Shown piece after piece: positions 57,524-64,000 of a stretch of 64,000 nt of DNA. Position numbers and translations under genes: made by a program. The notes under the pieces were generated by a model that saw only the letters and a program-made list of their open reading frames with translations, ran no database searches and was not told the DNA's origin. The stretch is from NCBI GenBank assembly GCA_963735465.1, contig CAVTLA010000001.1, positions 2,666,001-2,730,000 on the forward strand. The letters run 5' to 3'. Position 1 is the stretch's first letter. The number at the start of each line of letters is the position of its first letter. The DNA is from DASZHJ01 sp963735465. GTDB taxonomy: Bacteria > Pseudomonadota > Alphaproteobacteria > ATCC43930 > CGMCC-115725.

Positions 57524-60500
57524 TCAGACCGAAAAGTACTTCGCCTGCGGGTGCAGAAGGACGATCGCCGAGGTCGACTGCTCCGGGTCGAGCTGGTCCT
57601 CCTCGGTGAGGGTGAGGCCGATGGCCTCGGCACCCATGAGCTTCAGCAGCGGCCGCTGGTCGCCGAGGTTGGGACAGGCGGGATAACCGAAGGAATAGCG
57701 GCTGCCGCGATAGCCCTGGTTCAGCATGGTGTCGAGATCGCGCGCCTCCTCGGCGGCGAATCCCAGCTCGGCGCGGATGCGCTTGTGCACGTATTCCGCC
57801 ATCGCCTCGGCCATCTCCACGGACATGCCGTGGAGGTAGAGGTAATCCTGGTAGCGGTCCTGCTTGAACCATTCCTGGGCCACCTCCGTGGCGCGTTGGC
57901 CGACGGTGACCGCCTGCAGGCCGATGACGTCGCGGGAGCCCCGTCCCTCGCTCTCGTCCCGGAAGAAATCGGCGATGCAGAGGCCACCATCCTTGTTCTG
58001 GCGTGGGAAGCTGAAGCGCGCCACCTGCCGCTCGCCGTCGGTCTCGTAGAGGATGACGTCGTTGCCCCGCGCCGCGCACTTCCAGTAGCCGTAGACCGCC
58101 TGGGGCACGAAGATGTCCTGCTGCGTCACCGTCTCGAGAAGCCGCTGCAGGATCGGCCGCAGCTCCCGATGCGCCCACTCCTTGAACTCGTCCAGGGTCC
58201 GCCCCTGCTTCCTGTAGCCCCAGTGGAATTGATAGAGCATGCGCTCGTTGAGGAACGGCACCAGGGCCTTCACCGGCACGCGGGCGATGGTGCGCGGCCC
58301 CCAGAACGGCGGCGCCGGCACCGGCACGTCCCGGGTCAGCTCGGCGCGGCGGATCCGGATCTCCTCCACATCCACCGGGCGCAGCACGCGCTCGTCGGCG
58401 GCGCGGCCGAGCTTGCGCTTCTCGTTGACGGCGCGGCCCTGGCTCTTGGTCGCGAGCTCGCTGACGTAGCTGTCGAATCCGCCGGTCATCACCTTGTCCA
58501 TGAGGCCGAGGCCGTCGAAGGCGTCGCCCGCATAGGCGACGCGGCCGCCGGCATAGGCCTTGACGCAATCCTCCTCGACGTAGCGCCGCGTCAGGGCGGC
58601 GCCGCCCAGCAGCACCGGCTTGGCGAAGCCGCGGCGCGTCATCTCCTCCAGATTCTCCCGCATCACCACGGTCGATTTGACCAGTAGACCGGACATGCCG
58701 ACGGCGTCGGCCTTGTGCTGCTCCGCCGCGTCGAGAATTGTGGCGATCGGCTGCTTGATGCCGAGATTGATGACGCGATAGCCGTTGTTGGTGAGGATGA
58801 TGTCGACGAGGTTCTTGCCGATGTCGTGCACGTCGCCCTTGACCGTGGCGAGCACCACCGTGCCCTTCTGCTGGCCCTCGACGCGCTCCATGTGCGGCTC
58901 GAGGCAGGCGACCGCCGCCTTCATGGTCTCCGCCGACTGCAGAACGAAGGGGAGCTGCATCTTGCCGGAGCCGAAGAGCTCGCCGACGACCTTCATCCCG
59001 TCGAGGAGAAACACGTTGATGATGTCGAGGGGCTTGTGGGTCTCCATGGCGAGCTTGAGGTCGTCCTCGATGCCGAGGCGGTCGCCGTCGATGATGCGCT
59101 GCTTCAGGCGCTCCTCCACCGCGGCGGGACGCTCCTTCTTCGCAGCCTTGGCGCTCTTGCGGTCGCCGAAGAGGGCGATATAGGCGTGGAGCGGATCGTA
59201 GCCGGGTTTGCGCCGGTCGTAGATCAGGTCCTCGGCGATCCGGGCCTCGGCTTCCGGGATCTGATGGAACGGCAGGATGCGCGAGACGTGAACGATCGCC
59301 GCGGTGAGGCCGCGCTTCAGGGCGTGGTCGAGGAACACCGAGTTCAGCACGTGGCGCGCCGGTGCGTTGAGGCCGAAGGAGATGTTGGAGAGGCCGAGCG
59401 CGATCTGGCACTCCGGCAGCTCCGCCGCCAGGCGCTCGATGGCGTCGAGGGTGTGCAGGCCGAGCTTGCGGTCGTCCTCGTTGCCGGTGCAGATGGTGAA
59501 GGTCAGGGGATCGATGATGAGATCGGGTTCCGGTAGTCCATAGCGCCCGCAGGCGAAATCGCGGAGCCGCTTGGCGATCTCGAGCTTGCGATCGACCTCC
59601 TTTGCCATGCCCTGCTCGTCGATGGTGAGCGCCACCACGGCGGCGCCGAAGCGGCGCGCCAGCTCCATGCGCTTCTCCGCCGGCACCTCCCCGTCCTCGA
59701 AGTTGATGGAGTTCAGCACCGCTTTGCCGCCATAGAGCTTGAGGGCGGATTCCAGCACCGGCAGCTCGGTCGAATCCAGCACCAGGGGCGCGGTGACGGC
59801 GCCGCGCATGCGCGTCACCGCCTCGGTCATGTCGGCGATCTCGTTGCGGCCGACGAAGGCGGTGCAGAGATCGAGGGCGTTGGAGCCCTCCTTCACCTGC
59901 TCCCGCGCCATCTCGACGCAGCCGTCCCAATCGCCTCTCTCCTGGCGCTCGCGGAAGAGCTTCGAGCCGTTGGCGTTGCAGCGCTCGCCGATGGAGAGAT
60001 AGGCGTTCTCCTGGCGGAGCGGCACCGGCTGATAGAGCGAGGCGAGCGAGGGGACCCAGAAGCGTTTGCGCTCGACGGGCGTGGGTCGCGGTCCGGCGCC
60101 GCCGAGGCGCTTCAGCATCTGGTCGAGAGCGGTGATGTGCGTCGGATTGGTGCCGCAGCAGCCGCCGATGAGATTGACGCCATCCTCCAGGATGAAGCGC
60201 TCCTGCCACTGGGCGAGTTCCTGGGGGCCGAGCGGATAGTGCGCCTTGCCGTCCACCAGCTCGGGCAAGCCGGCGTTCGGCTGTACCGAGACCAGGCCCG
60301 GCCAGCTCTCGCCCAGCCACTTCACGTGCTCCGCCATCTCCTGCGGGCCGGTGGCGCAGTTGATGCCGACGAGGGGCACCGAGAGTGCGTCCACGACAGT
60401 GGCCGCCGTGCCGATGTCGGAGCCCACCAGCAGCGTGCCCGTCGTCTCCACCGTGACCTGGACCAGGAGAGGGATCTCGCTCTTGGCCTCGGCGCGGGCG

Positions 60501-61024
60501 CGCTTTGCGCCGTTGACCGCCGCCTTCATCTGCAGGGTGTCCTGACAGGTCTCGATCAGGATCGCGTCGACGCCGCCGGCGATGAGGCCGGCGCACTGCA
60601 CCGTGAGCGCATCCTCCAGGCTCTGGTAGTCGATGTGGCCGAGGGAGGGCAGCCGCGTCCCCGGCCCCACCGAGCCGATGATGAACCGCGTGCGGCCGTC
60701 GCCGGCGAATTCCGCCCGCGCCTCCTGCGCCAGATCGACGGCCATCTTGTTGAGAGCGAAAGCGCGGTCCTGCAGGCCGAACTCGCCCAGGGTGATCGGC
60801 GAGCCGCCGAAGGTGTTGGTCTGGATCGCGTCGGAGCCGGCGCGGAAATAATTGAGATAGATCCCGCGAATGAGATCCGGCCGGCTCTCGTTCAGGATCT
60901 CGCTGCAATTCTCCTGACCCCAGAAATCCTTCTCCACGTCGAGGGGAAGCGACTGGATCTCGGTGCCCATGGCACCGTCGCACAGCAAGATGCGGTCCTT
61001 GAGATAGTCCAGAAAATGCGCCAT
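57524..61024 (-). CDS. metH: Cobalamin-dependent methionine synthase MetH
   Basis: Transfers the methyl group of 5-methyl-tetrahydrofolate to homocysteine via cobalamin. The homocysteine domain has zinc cysteines C223 (GINCATG) and C289/C290 (IGGCCGTNPTHI). The folate domain starts near 342 with SIGERCNANGSKLF. The B12-cap and binding domains include DVHDIGKN (731-738, axial H733). The AdoMet reactivation domain covers about 910-1166, ending with RGSRYSFGYPACPN. ATG 61024 is chosen from family length (1166 residues); an in-frame start at 61111 lies inside metF. It follows metF by 13 bp. Confidence 0.97.
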   Translation of the reverse strand: MAHFLDYLKDRILLCDGAMGTEIQSLPLDVEKDFWGQENCSEILNESRPDLIRGIYLNYFRAGSDAIQTNTFGGSPITLGEFGLQDRAFALNKMAVDLAQEARAEFAGDGRTRFIIGSVGPGTRLPSLGHIDYQSLEDALTVQCAGLIAGGVDAILIETCQDTLQMKAAVNGAKRARAEAKSEIPLLVQVTVETTGTLLVGSDIGTAATVVDALSVPLVGINCATGPQEMAEHVKWLGESWPGLVSVQPNAGLPELVDGKAHYPLGPQELAQWQERFILEDGVNLIGGCCGTNPTHITALDQMLKRLGGAGPRPTPVERKRFWVPSLASLYQPVPLRQENAYLSIGERCNANGSKLFRERQERGDWDGCVEMAREQVKEGSNALDLCTAFVGRNEIADMTEAVTRMRGAVTAPLVLDSTELPVLESALKLYGGKAVLNSINFEDGEVPAEKRMELARRFGAAVVALTIDEQGMAKEVDRKLEIAKRLRDFACGRYGLPEPDLIIDPLTFTICTGNEDDRKLGLHTLDAIERLAAELPECQIALGLSNISFGLNAPARHVLNSVFLDHALKRGLTAAIVHVSRILPFHQIPEAEARIAEDLIYDRRKPGYDPLHAYIALFGDRKSAKAAKKERPAAVEERLKQRIIDGDRLGIEDDLKLAMETHKPLDIINVFLLDGMKVVGELFGSGKMQLPFVLQSAETMKAAVACLEPHMERVEGQQKGTVVLATVKGDVHDIGKNLVDIILTNNGYRVINLGIKQPIATILDAAEQHKADAVGMSGLLVKSTVVMRENLEEMTRRGFAKPVLLGGAALTRRYVEEDCVKAYAGGRVAYAGDAFDGLGLMDKVMTGGFDSYVSELATKSQGRAVNEKRKLGRAADERVLRPVDVEEIRIRRAELTRDVPVPAPPFWGPRTIARVPVKALVPFLNERMLYQFHWGYRKQGRTLDEFKEWAHRELRPILQRLLETVTQQDIFVPQAVYGYWKCAARGNDVILYETDGERQVARFSFPRQNKDGGLCIADFFRDESEGRGSRDVIGLQAVTVGQRATEVAQEWFKQDRYQDYLYLHGMSVEMAEAMAEYVHKRIRAELGFAAEEARDLDTMLNQGYRGSRYSFGYPACPNLGDQRPLLKLMGAEAIGLTLTEEDQLDPEQSTSAIVLLHPQAKYFSV

Positions 61025-61037
61025 GCGACCTGCCTGA

Positions 61038-61961
61038 TTACTCCGCGCCTTGTGCCAGCGCCGCTGGAACGGGCGCTCGCACGCCCAGCATGTGGCAGAT
61101 GGCCACCGCAAGGTCGGCGCGATTGAGGGTGTAAAAATGAAACTCGCCGACGCCTTCTGCCTGGAGGCGACGGCACTGCTCGATCGCGATCGAGGCCGCC
61201 ACCAGGCGGCGCGTCTCGGGATCGCCGTCGAGGCCTTCGAAGAGCGCCGCCATCCAGCCCGGCACCGAGGCGCCGCAGGCGCCGGCGAATTTCTTCACCT
61301 GGGCCACGTTTGTTACCGGCAGGATGCCCGGCACGATCGGCACCTTCACGCCGGCGGCGCGGGCGCGCTCGACGAAACGGAGATAGACCTCGATGTCGAA
61401 GAAGAACTGGGTGATGGCGCGGGTGGCGCCGGCGTCGATCTTGCGCTTCAAATTGTCGAGATCGGCGGCGGCGCTCGCCGCCTCCGGATGCATCTCGGGA
61501 TATGCCGCGACGGTGATCTCGAAATCGGCGACCCGCGTCAGCCCCGCCACGAGATCGGCGGCATAGGAATAGCCCTCGGGATGCGGCTCGTAGCCTCCGG
61601 CGCCCGCCGGCGCGTCGCCGCGCAGCGCCACCACGTGGCGGATGCCGGCCTCCCAATAGCGCCGCGCCACCTCGTCGATCTCGGCGCGGGTGGCGCCGAC
61701 GCAGGTGAGATGCGCCGCGGGCTCGAGCGCGGTCTCGCGGCGGATGCGCACGACGGTCGCGTGCGTGCGCTCCCGCGTCGTGCCGCCGGCGCCGTAGGTC
61801 ACGGAGACGAAGCGGGGCCCGAGCGGCTCCAGGCGCTTCACCGCCAGCCAGAGCTTCGCCTCCATCTCGGCGCTCTTCGGCGGAAAGAACTCGAAGGAGA
61901 CCCGCGGCGGCCGCGCGCCGAGCTGCCCCATGGGATCGGCGGCGAGGAGGGCGACGCTCAT
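61038..61961 (-). CDS. metF: Methylenetetrahydrofolate reductase MetF
   Basis: Reduces 5,10-methylene-THF to 5-methyl-THF, the methyl donor for MetH. Recognisable blocks are VSFEFFPPKSAEME (active-site Glu), VSVTYGAGGTTRERTH, HLTCVGATRAEID, VALRGDAPAG (FAD-binding Asp), ITQFFFDIEVYLRFVERA and GVGEFHFYTLNRADLA. 307 residues. The start ATG 61961 overlaps the stop of the regulator gene (ATGA); longer open frame upstream is a shadow of that gene. Together with metH and the regulator it forms a three-gene methionine operon. Confidence 0.96.
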   Translation of the reverse strand: MSVALLAADPMGQLGARPPRVSFEFFPPKSAEMEAKLWLAVKRLEPLGPRFVSVTYGAGGTTRERTHATVVRIRRETALEPAAHLTCVGATRAEIDEVARRYWEAGIRHVVALRGDAPAGAGGYEPHPEGYSYAADLVAGLTRVADFEITVAAYPEMHPEAASAAADLDNLKRKIDAGATRAITQFFFDIEVYLRFVERARAAGVKVPIVPGILPVTNVAQVKKFAGACGASVPGWMAALFEGLDGDPETRRLVAASIAIEQCRRLQAEGVGEFHFYTLNRADLAVAICHMLGVRAPVPAALAQGAE

Positions 61962-62944
61962 GACGTCACCGCCTCGGCGCCCGCGCGCTCCACCGCGTGG
62001 CGCGGCGACGGCGCGGCCAGTCGCCGGCGCGCGGACCACAAGGTCACCGTCAGCGGCTGTCCCGGCAGATGGGCGATGGCGCCGGGATCGAAGCCGGCCT
62101 CCGCGCAGGATTGCGCGATCTCGTCGTCGGCGAATCCCAGGCGGCGATGGGCGTGCTCGGCGCGGAGCGCCTCCACGTCGTGGGGCGCGAAGTCGACGAT
62201 CACGAGGCTGCCGCCGGGGCGCAGCACGCGGCTCGCCTCGCGAAGCGCGCGCAGCGGATCCTCGGCATAATGCAGCACCTGATGGAACACCGCCGCGTCG
62301 AAGGACTCCGCCGGCAGCGGCAGCTGGTACATGTCGCCCTGGCGGAGGGAGCAGTTGCGCAGGCCCGCGCGCTCGAGATTCGCGCGCGCCACCGCCAGCA
62401 TCTCGCGGGCGAGATCGACGCCCACGGCGTGCTCGACCCGCGGGGCGACCAGCTCCAGCATCCGGCCGGTGCCGGTGCCGACATCGAGGAAATCCCCGAT
62501 CCCCTGGGGCGGCAGCAGAGCCAGCAGCGCCGCCTCCACCTCGTGCTCGTCGATATAGAGCGAGCGCATGCGGTCCCACTGGGCCGCATTGGCGCTGAAA
62601 TAGGCAGTGGCAGCGGTGGCGCGCTCGCGCCGCAGGGCGGCCAGACGCTCACGGTCGAGGACGGCGACGGGATCCGTGGCCGGCAGCAGGGCCAGAAGCT
62701 GACGAGCGAGCTCGGCACCGACGCCCCGACGCGCCAGGCGATAGAACACGAAGGTGCCGTCGCGGAAGCGGTCCAGGAGGCCGCCGTCGCACAGCAACTT
62801 CAGATGCCGGGACACCCGCGGCTGGCTCTGGCCCATGATGCCCACGAGTTCGCCCACCGTGAGCTCGCCCTGCCCACAGAGCGCCAGCAACCTGAGCCGT
62901 GTCGGCTCTGCCGCGGCGCGCAGCCCATCCATCAGACGATCCAT
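61958..62944 (-). CDS. ArsR-family regulator fused to a SAM-dependent methyltransferase domain (SahR-like)
   Basis: A 328-residue two-domain protein. Residues 1-95 are an ArsR winged helix (AAAEPTRLRLLALCGQGELTVGELV, QPRVSRHLKLLCDGGLLD). Residues about 125-300 are a class I methyltransferase (FLDVGTGTGRMLEL, VGVDLAREMLAVARAN, VFHQVLHYAEDPLRALREASRVLRPGG). Its place as first gene before metF-metH fits regulators such as SahR that sense S-adenosylhomocysteine in the methionine cycle. The methyltransferase domain may serve as the sensor rather than as an enzyme. A palindrome at 62984-62999 upstream is the likely operator. No metal-binding CxC motif is seen. Confidence 0.88.
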   Translation of the reverse strand: MDRLMDGLRAAAEPTRLRLLALCGQGELTVGELVGIMGQSQPRVSRHLKLLCDGGLLDRFRDGTFVFYRLARRGVGAELARQLLALLPATDPVAVLDRERLAALRRERATAATAYFSANAAQWDRMRSLYIDEHEVEAALLALLPPQGIGDFLDVGTGTGRMLELVAPRVEHAVGVDLAREMLAVARANLERAGLRNCSLRQGDMYQLPLPAESFDAAVFHQVLHYAEDPLRALREASRVLRPGGSLVIVDFAPHDVEALRAEHAHRRLGFADDEIAQSCAEAGFDPGAIAHLPGQPLTVTLWSARRRLAAPSPRHAVERAGAEAVTS

Positions 62945-62983
62945 GGCACTTCCATTGGGTCAAACCATAAACAAAAGGAGATA

Positions 62984-62999
62984 AACATATCTTTATGTT
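62984..62999. promoter_or_regulatory. Palindrome upstream of the ArsR-methyltransferase/metF/metH operon
   Basis: AACATA-TCTT-TATGTT, a perfect 6+6 inverted repeat with 4-nt centre, 40 nt before the start codon in an AT-rich island. Probable binding site of the adjacent ArsR-type regulator. The rest of the intergenic region 62945-63239 holds AT-rich sequence that may contain the mlaC promoter; nothing else was recognised. Confidence 0.6.
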
Positions 63000-63239
63000 C
63001 GCCAGCAAGACGAAACACATATCAGTGGGCCGCAACCTGGCGAGGCCCTGAGATCTTTTGCAAGTCATTGTTATAGCGTATTTATTTCCCCTGTCGGCGA
63101 ACCCGGCGGACGCTGGCATTCAAGGCATATTTGTGATACCCGATGATCGGACGGCCGCCGGACGCGCTGCGCGCGGCGTTTTCCCATCCCCCAGCGACCG
63201 GCTGCCGCCGCCGGCCCTGGAGACCGAGGTCCTGCCGCC

Positions 63240-63875
63240 ATGCTGTCTCGCCGTGCCGCCGTTCTCCTGATGCCGATGCTCGCCGCGAGCCTGCTGCTTC
63301 TGCCCTCGATCTCGCCGGCTCGTGCCGGGACGGCGCAGAGCCCGGAGGGCTTCATCAACGGCCTCGCCGCGGAAGCCATCAGGACCCTCAGCGGCAACGC
63401 TCCGGAAGCCGAGCGCGAGCAGAAGTTCAAGGCCATCCTCTCCCAGGACTTCGACATGCCGCGGATCTCGCGCTTCGTGCTCGGGCGCTACTGGCTGTCG
63501 GCGAGCGATCCGGAGAAGCAGCAGTTCCAGCAGCTGTTCGAGGAATACGTCGTGCGCGCCTACGCGACGCGGTTCAGCGCCTACTCCGGCCAGACGGTGA
63601 AGGTCACGGGGTCGCGGATGGAAGGGCAGGACGACGCGGTCGTCTCGAGCCAGATCGTGCAGCCGCAGGGCGGACCGCCGGTGAAAGTGGATTGGTCCGT
63701 GAGGAAAAGCGGCAGCGACTACAGGATCACCGATGTCTCGGTGGAAGGCGTCAGCATGGTACTGACCCAGAAGCAGGAGTTCGCCGCCGTCATCGAGCGC
63801 ACCGGCGGCGGCATCGCCGGCCTCAACAAGGCGATCCAGGACAAGCTCGGCACCACCAGCATGGCGCAGCAGTAG
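63240..63875 (+). CDS. mlaC: MlaC/Ttg2D-family phospholipid-binding protein
   Basis: Periplasmic carrier that shuttles phospholipids between the outer-membrane MlaA and inner-membrane MlaFEDB complexes. Signal peptide residues 1-29 (AAVLLMPMLAASLLLLPSISPARA). Mature domain shows family features: FKAILSQDFDMPRISRFVLGRYWLSASDPEKQQFQQLFEEYVVRAYATRF region (about 62-112), VVSSQIVQPQGGPPVKVDWSV and DVSVEGVSMVLTQKQEF. 211 residues. GAGG lies 11 nt upstream of ATG. No other mla genes are in the window, so it is separated from the transporter genes or they lie elsewhere. Confidence 0.9.
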   Translation: MLSRRAAVLLMPMLAASLLLLPSISPARAGTAQSPEGFINGLAAEAIRTLSGNAPEAEREQKFKAILSQDFDMPRISRFVLGRYWLSASDPEKQQFQQLFEEYVVRAYATRFSAYSGQTVKVTGSRMEGQDDAVVSSQIVQPQGGPPVKVDWSVRKSGSDYRITDVSVEGVSMVLTQKQEFAAVIERTGGGIAGLNKAIQDKLGTTSMAQQ

Positions 63876-63890
63876 AATTCATTATCCCCT

Positions 63891-63912
63891 CTCCACCGCG
63901 ACAGCGGCGGAG
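63891..63912. terminator. Hairpin between convergent mlaC and ettA-like genes
   Basis: CTCCACCGC (63891-63899) and GCGGCGGAG (63904-63912) pair over 9 bp with one A-C mismatch around a GACA loop. No T-run on either side, so only a possible bidirectional terminator. Confidence 0.35.
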
Positions 63913-63925
63913 ACGGGCTTAAAGC

Positions 63926-64000
63926 TCACCCCCGCGTCAGCGGCTTGTAGTGGATGCGGTGCGGCTGCTCGGCGGCGGCGCCCAGGCGGCGCTTCCGGTC
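63926..64000 (-). CDS. ettA: EttA-like ABC-F ATPase, C-terminal end only
   Basis: The last 24 codons before a TGA at 63928-63926 read DRKRRLGAAAEQPHRIHYKP then LTRG. This matches the conserved C-terminus of energy-dependent translational throttle protein EttA (RRLG...PHRIKYKPL). EttA binds the ribosomal E site and gates the first peptide bond according to ATP level. Only the tail lies in the window, so domains cannot be checked. Convergent with mlaC. Confidence 0.75.
   Translation of the reverse strand, partial: DRKRRLGAAAEQPHRIHYKPLTRG

Noticed and set aside
57507..60983. Second long frame on the same strand as metH
   Set aside because: It is an out-of-frame shadow of metH; the other frame has all MetH motifs.
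61962..62579. N-terminal extension of MetF
   Set aside because: That stretch is a shadow of the methyltransferase domain of the regulator gene; ATG 61961 with ATGA overlap gives the normal MetF start.

Overview
The window is very GC-rich, gene-dense DNA. It reads as the chromosome of an alphaproteobacterium, probably from the Rhodospirillales or Hyphomicrobiales. The grounds are rnpB next to the mraZ-headed division cluster, a DUF1127 small protein, a PAS_5-type protein, a PadR-DUF2218 pair, and palindromic repeats of the AGCATGATC type common in that class. No tRNA, rRNA, IS element, phage gene or CRISPR array was seen.

Layout. 1-3.8 kb (minus strand): start of the dcw division cluster (mraZ-rsmH-ftsL-ftsI, all overlapping by 1-4 nt) behind an unusually long MraZ-box array, preceded by rnpB. 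3.9-7.6 kb: a secreted FecR/DUF6600 protein, a peptidoglycan amidase and an EamA exporter. 7.8-13.6 kb: a peptide/nickel-type ABC importer (fused double ATPase, binding protein, two permeases), the last permease carrying a frameshift. 13.6-27.5 kb: housekeeping and signalling genes (DTW tRNA-modifying enzyme, haloacid dehalogenase, acetyltransferase, chemoreceptor, 5-oxoprolinase/hydantoinase fusion, Kef-type antiporter, response regulator, aminopeptidase P, DUF1127, PAS protein). 27.5-32.7 kb (minus): uvrD, an M14-like DUF2817 peptidase, prmA, uppP. 32.8-36.7 kb: an oxidative catabolic operon (Rieske oxygenase, two carboxymuconolactone-decarboxylase-fold proteins, flavin monooxygenase). 36.8-44.7 kb: transporters, acetyltransferases, a diguanylate cyclase, thioesterase, FAH-family hydrolase, methyltransferase, and a metal-type PadR regulator with a clear promoter/operator.

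44.8-53.5 kb holds the most interesting unit: a dppABCDF-like importer whose genes are interrupted by an N-carbamoyl-amino-acid amidohydrolase and a NodB-fold (PuuE/cyclic-imidase-like) hydrolase, and which is followed by a lactate/malate-dehydrogenase-family enzyme with altered substrate-pocket residues. It looks like a self-contained import-and-degrade system for cyclic ureides or related amides. dppB there is also frameshifted.

53.5-63 kb is a sulfur/methionine region: an SsuABC/TauABC-type importer, a short MetE-like methionine synthase, and a regulator-metF-metH operon headed by an ArsR-methyltransferase fusion with a palindrome in front. The window closes with mlaC (phospholipid transport) and the 3' end of an ettA-like ABC-F gene.

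Start sites were set by ribosome-binding sites, overlaps with neighbours and family length. Functional names rest on motif recognition by eye, without database searches.
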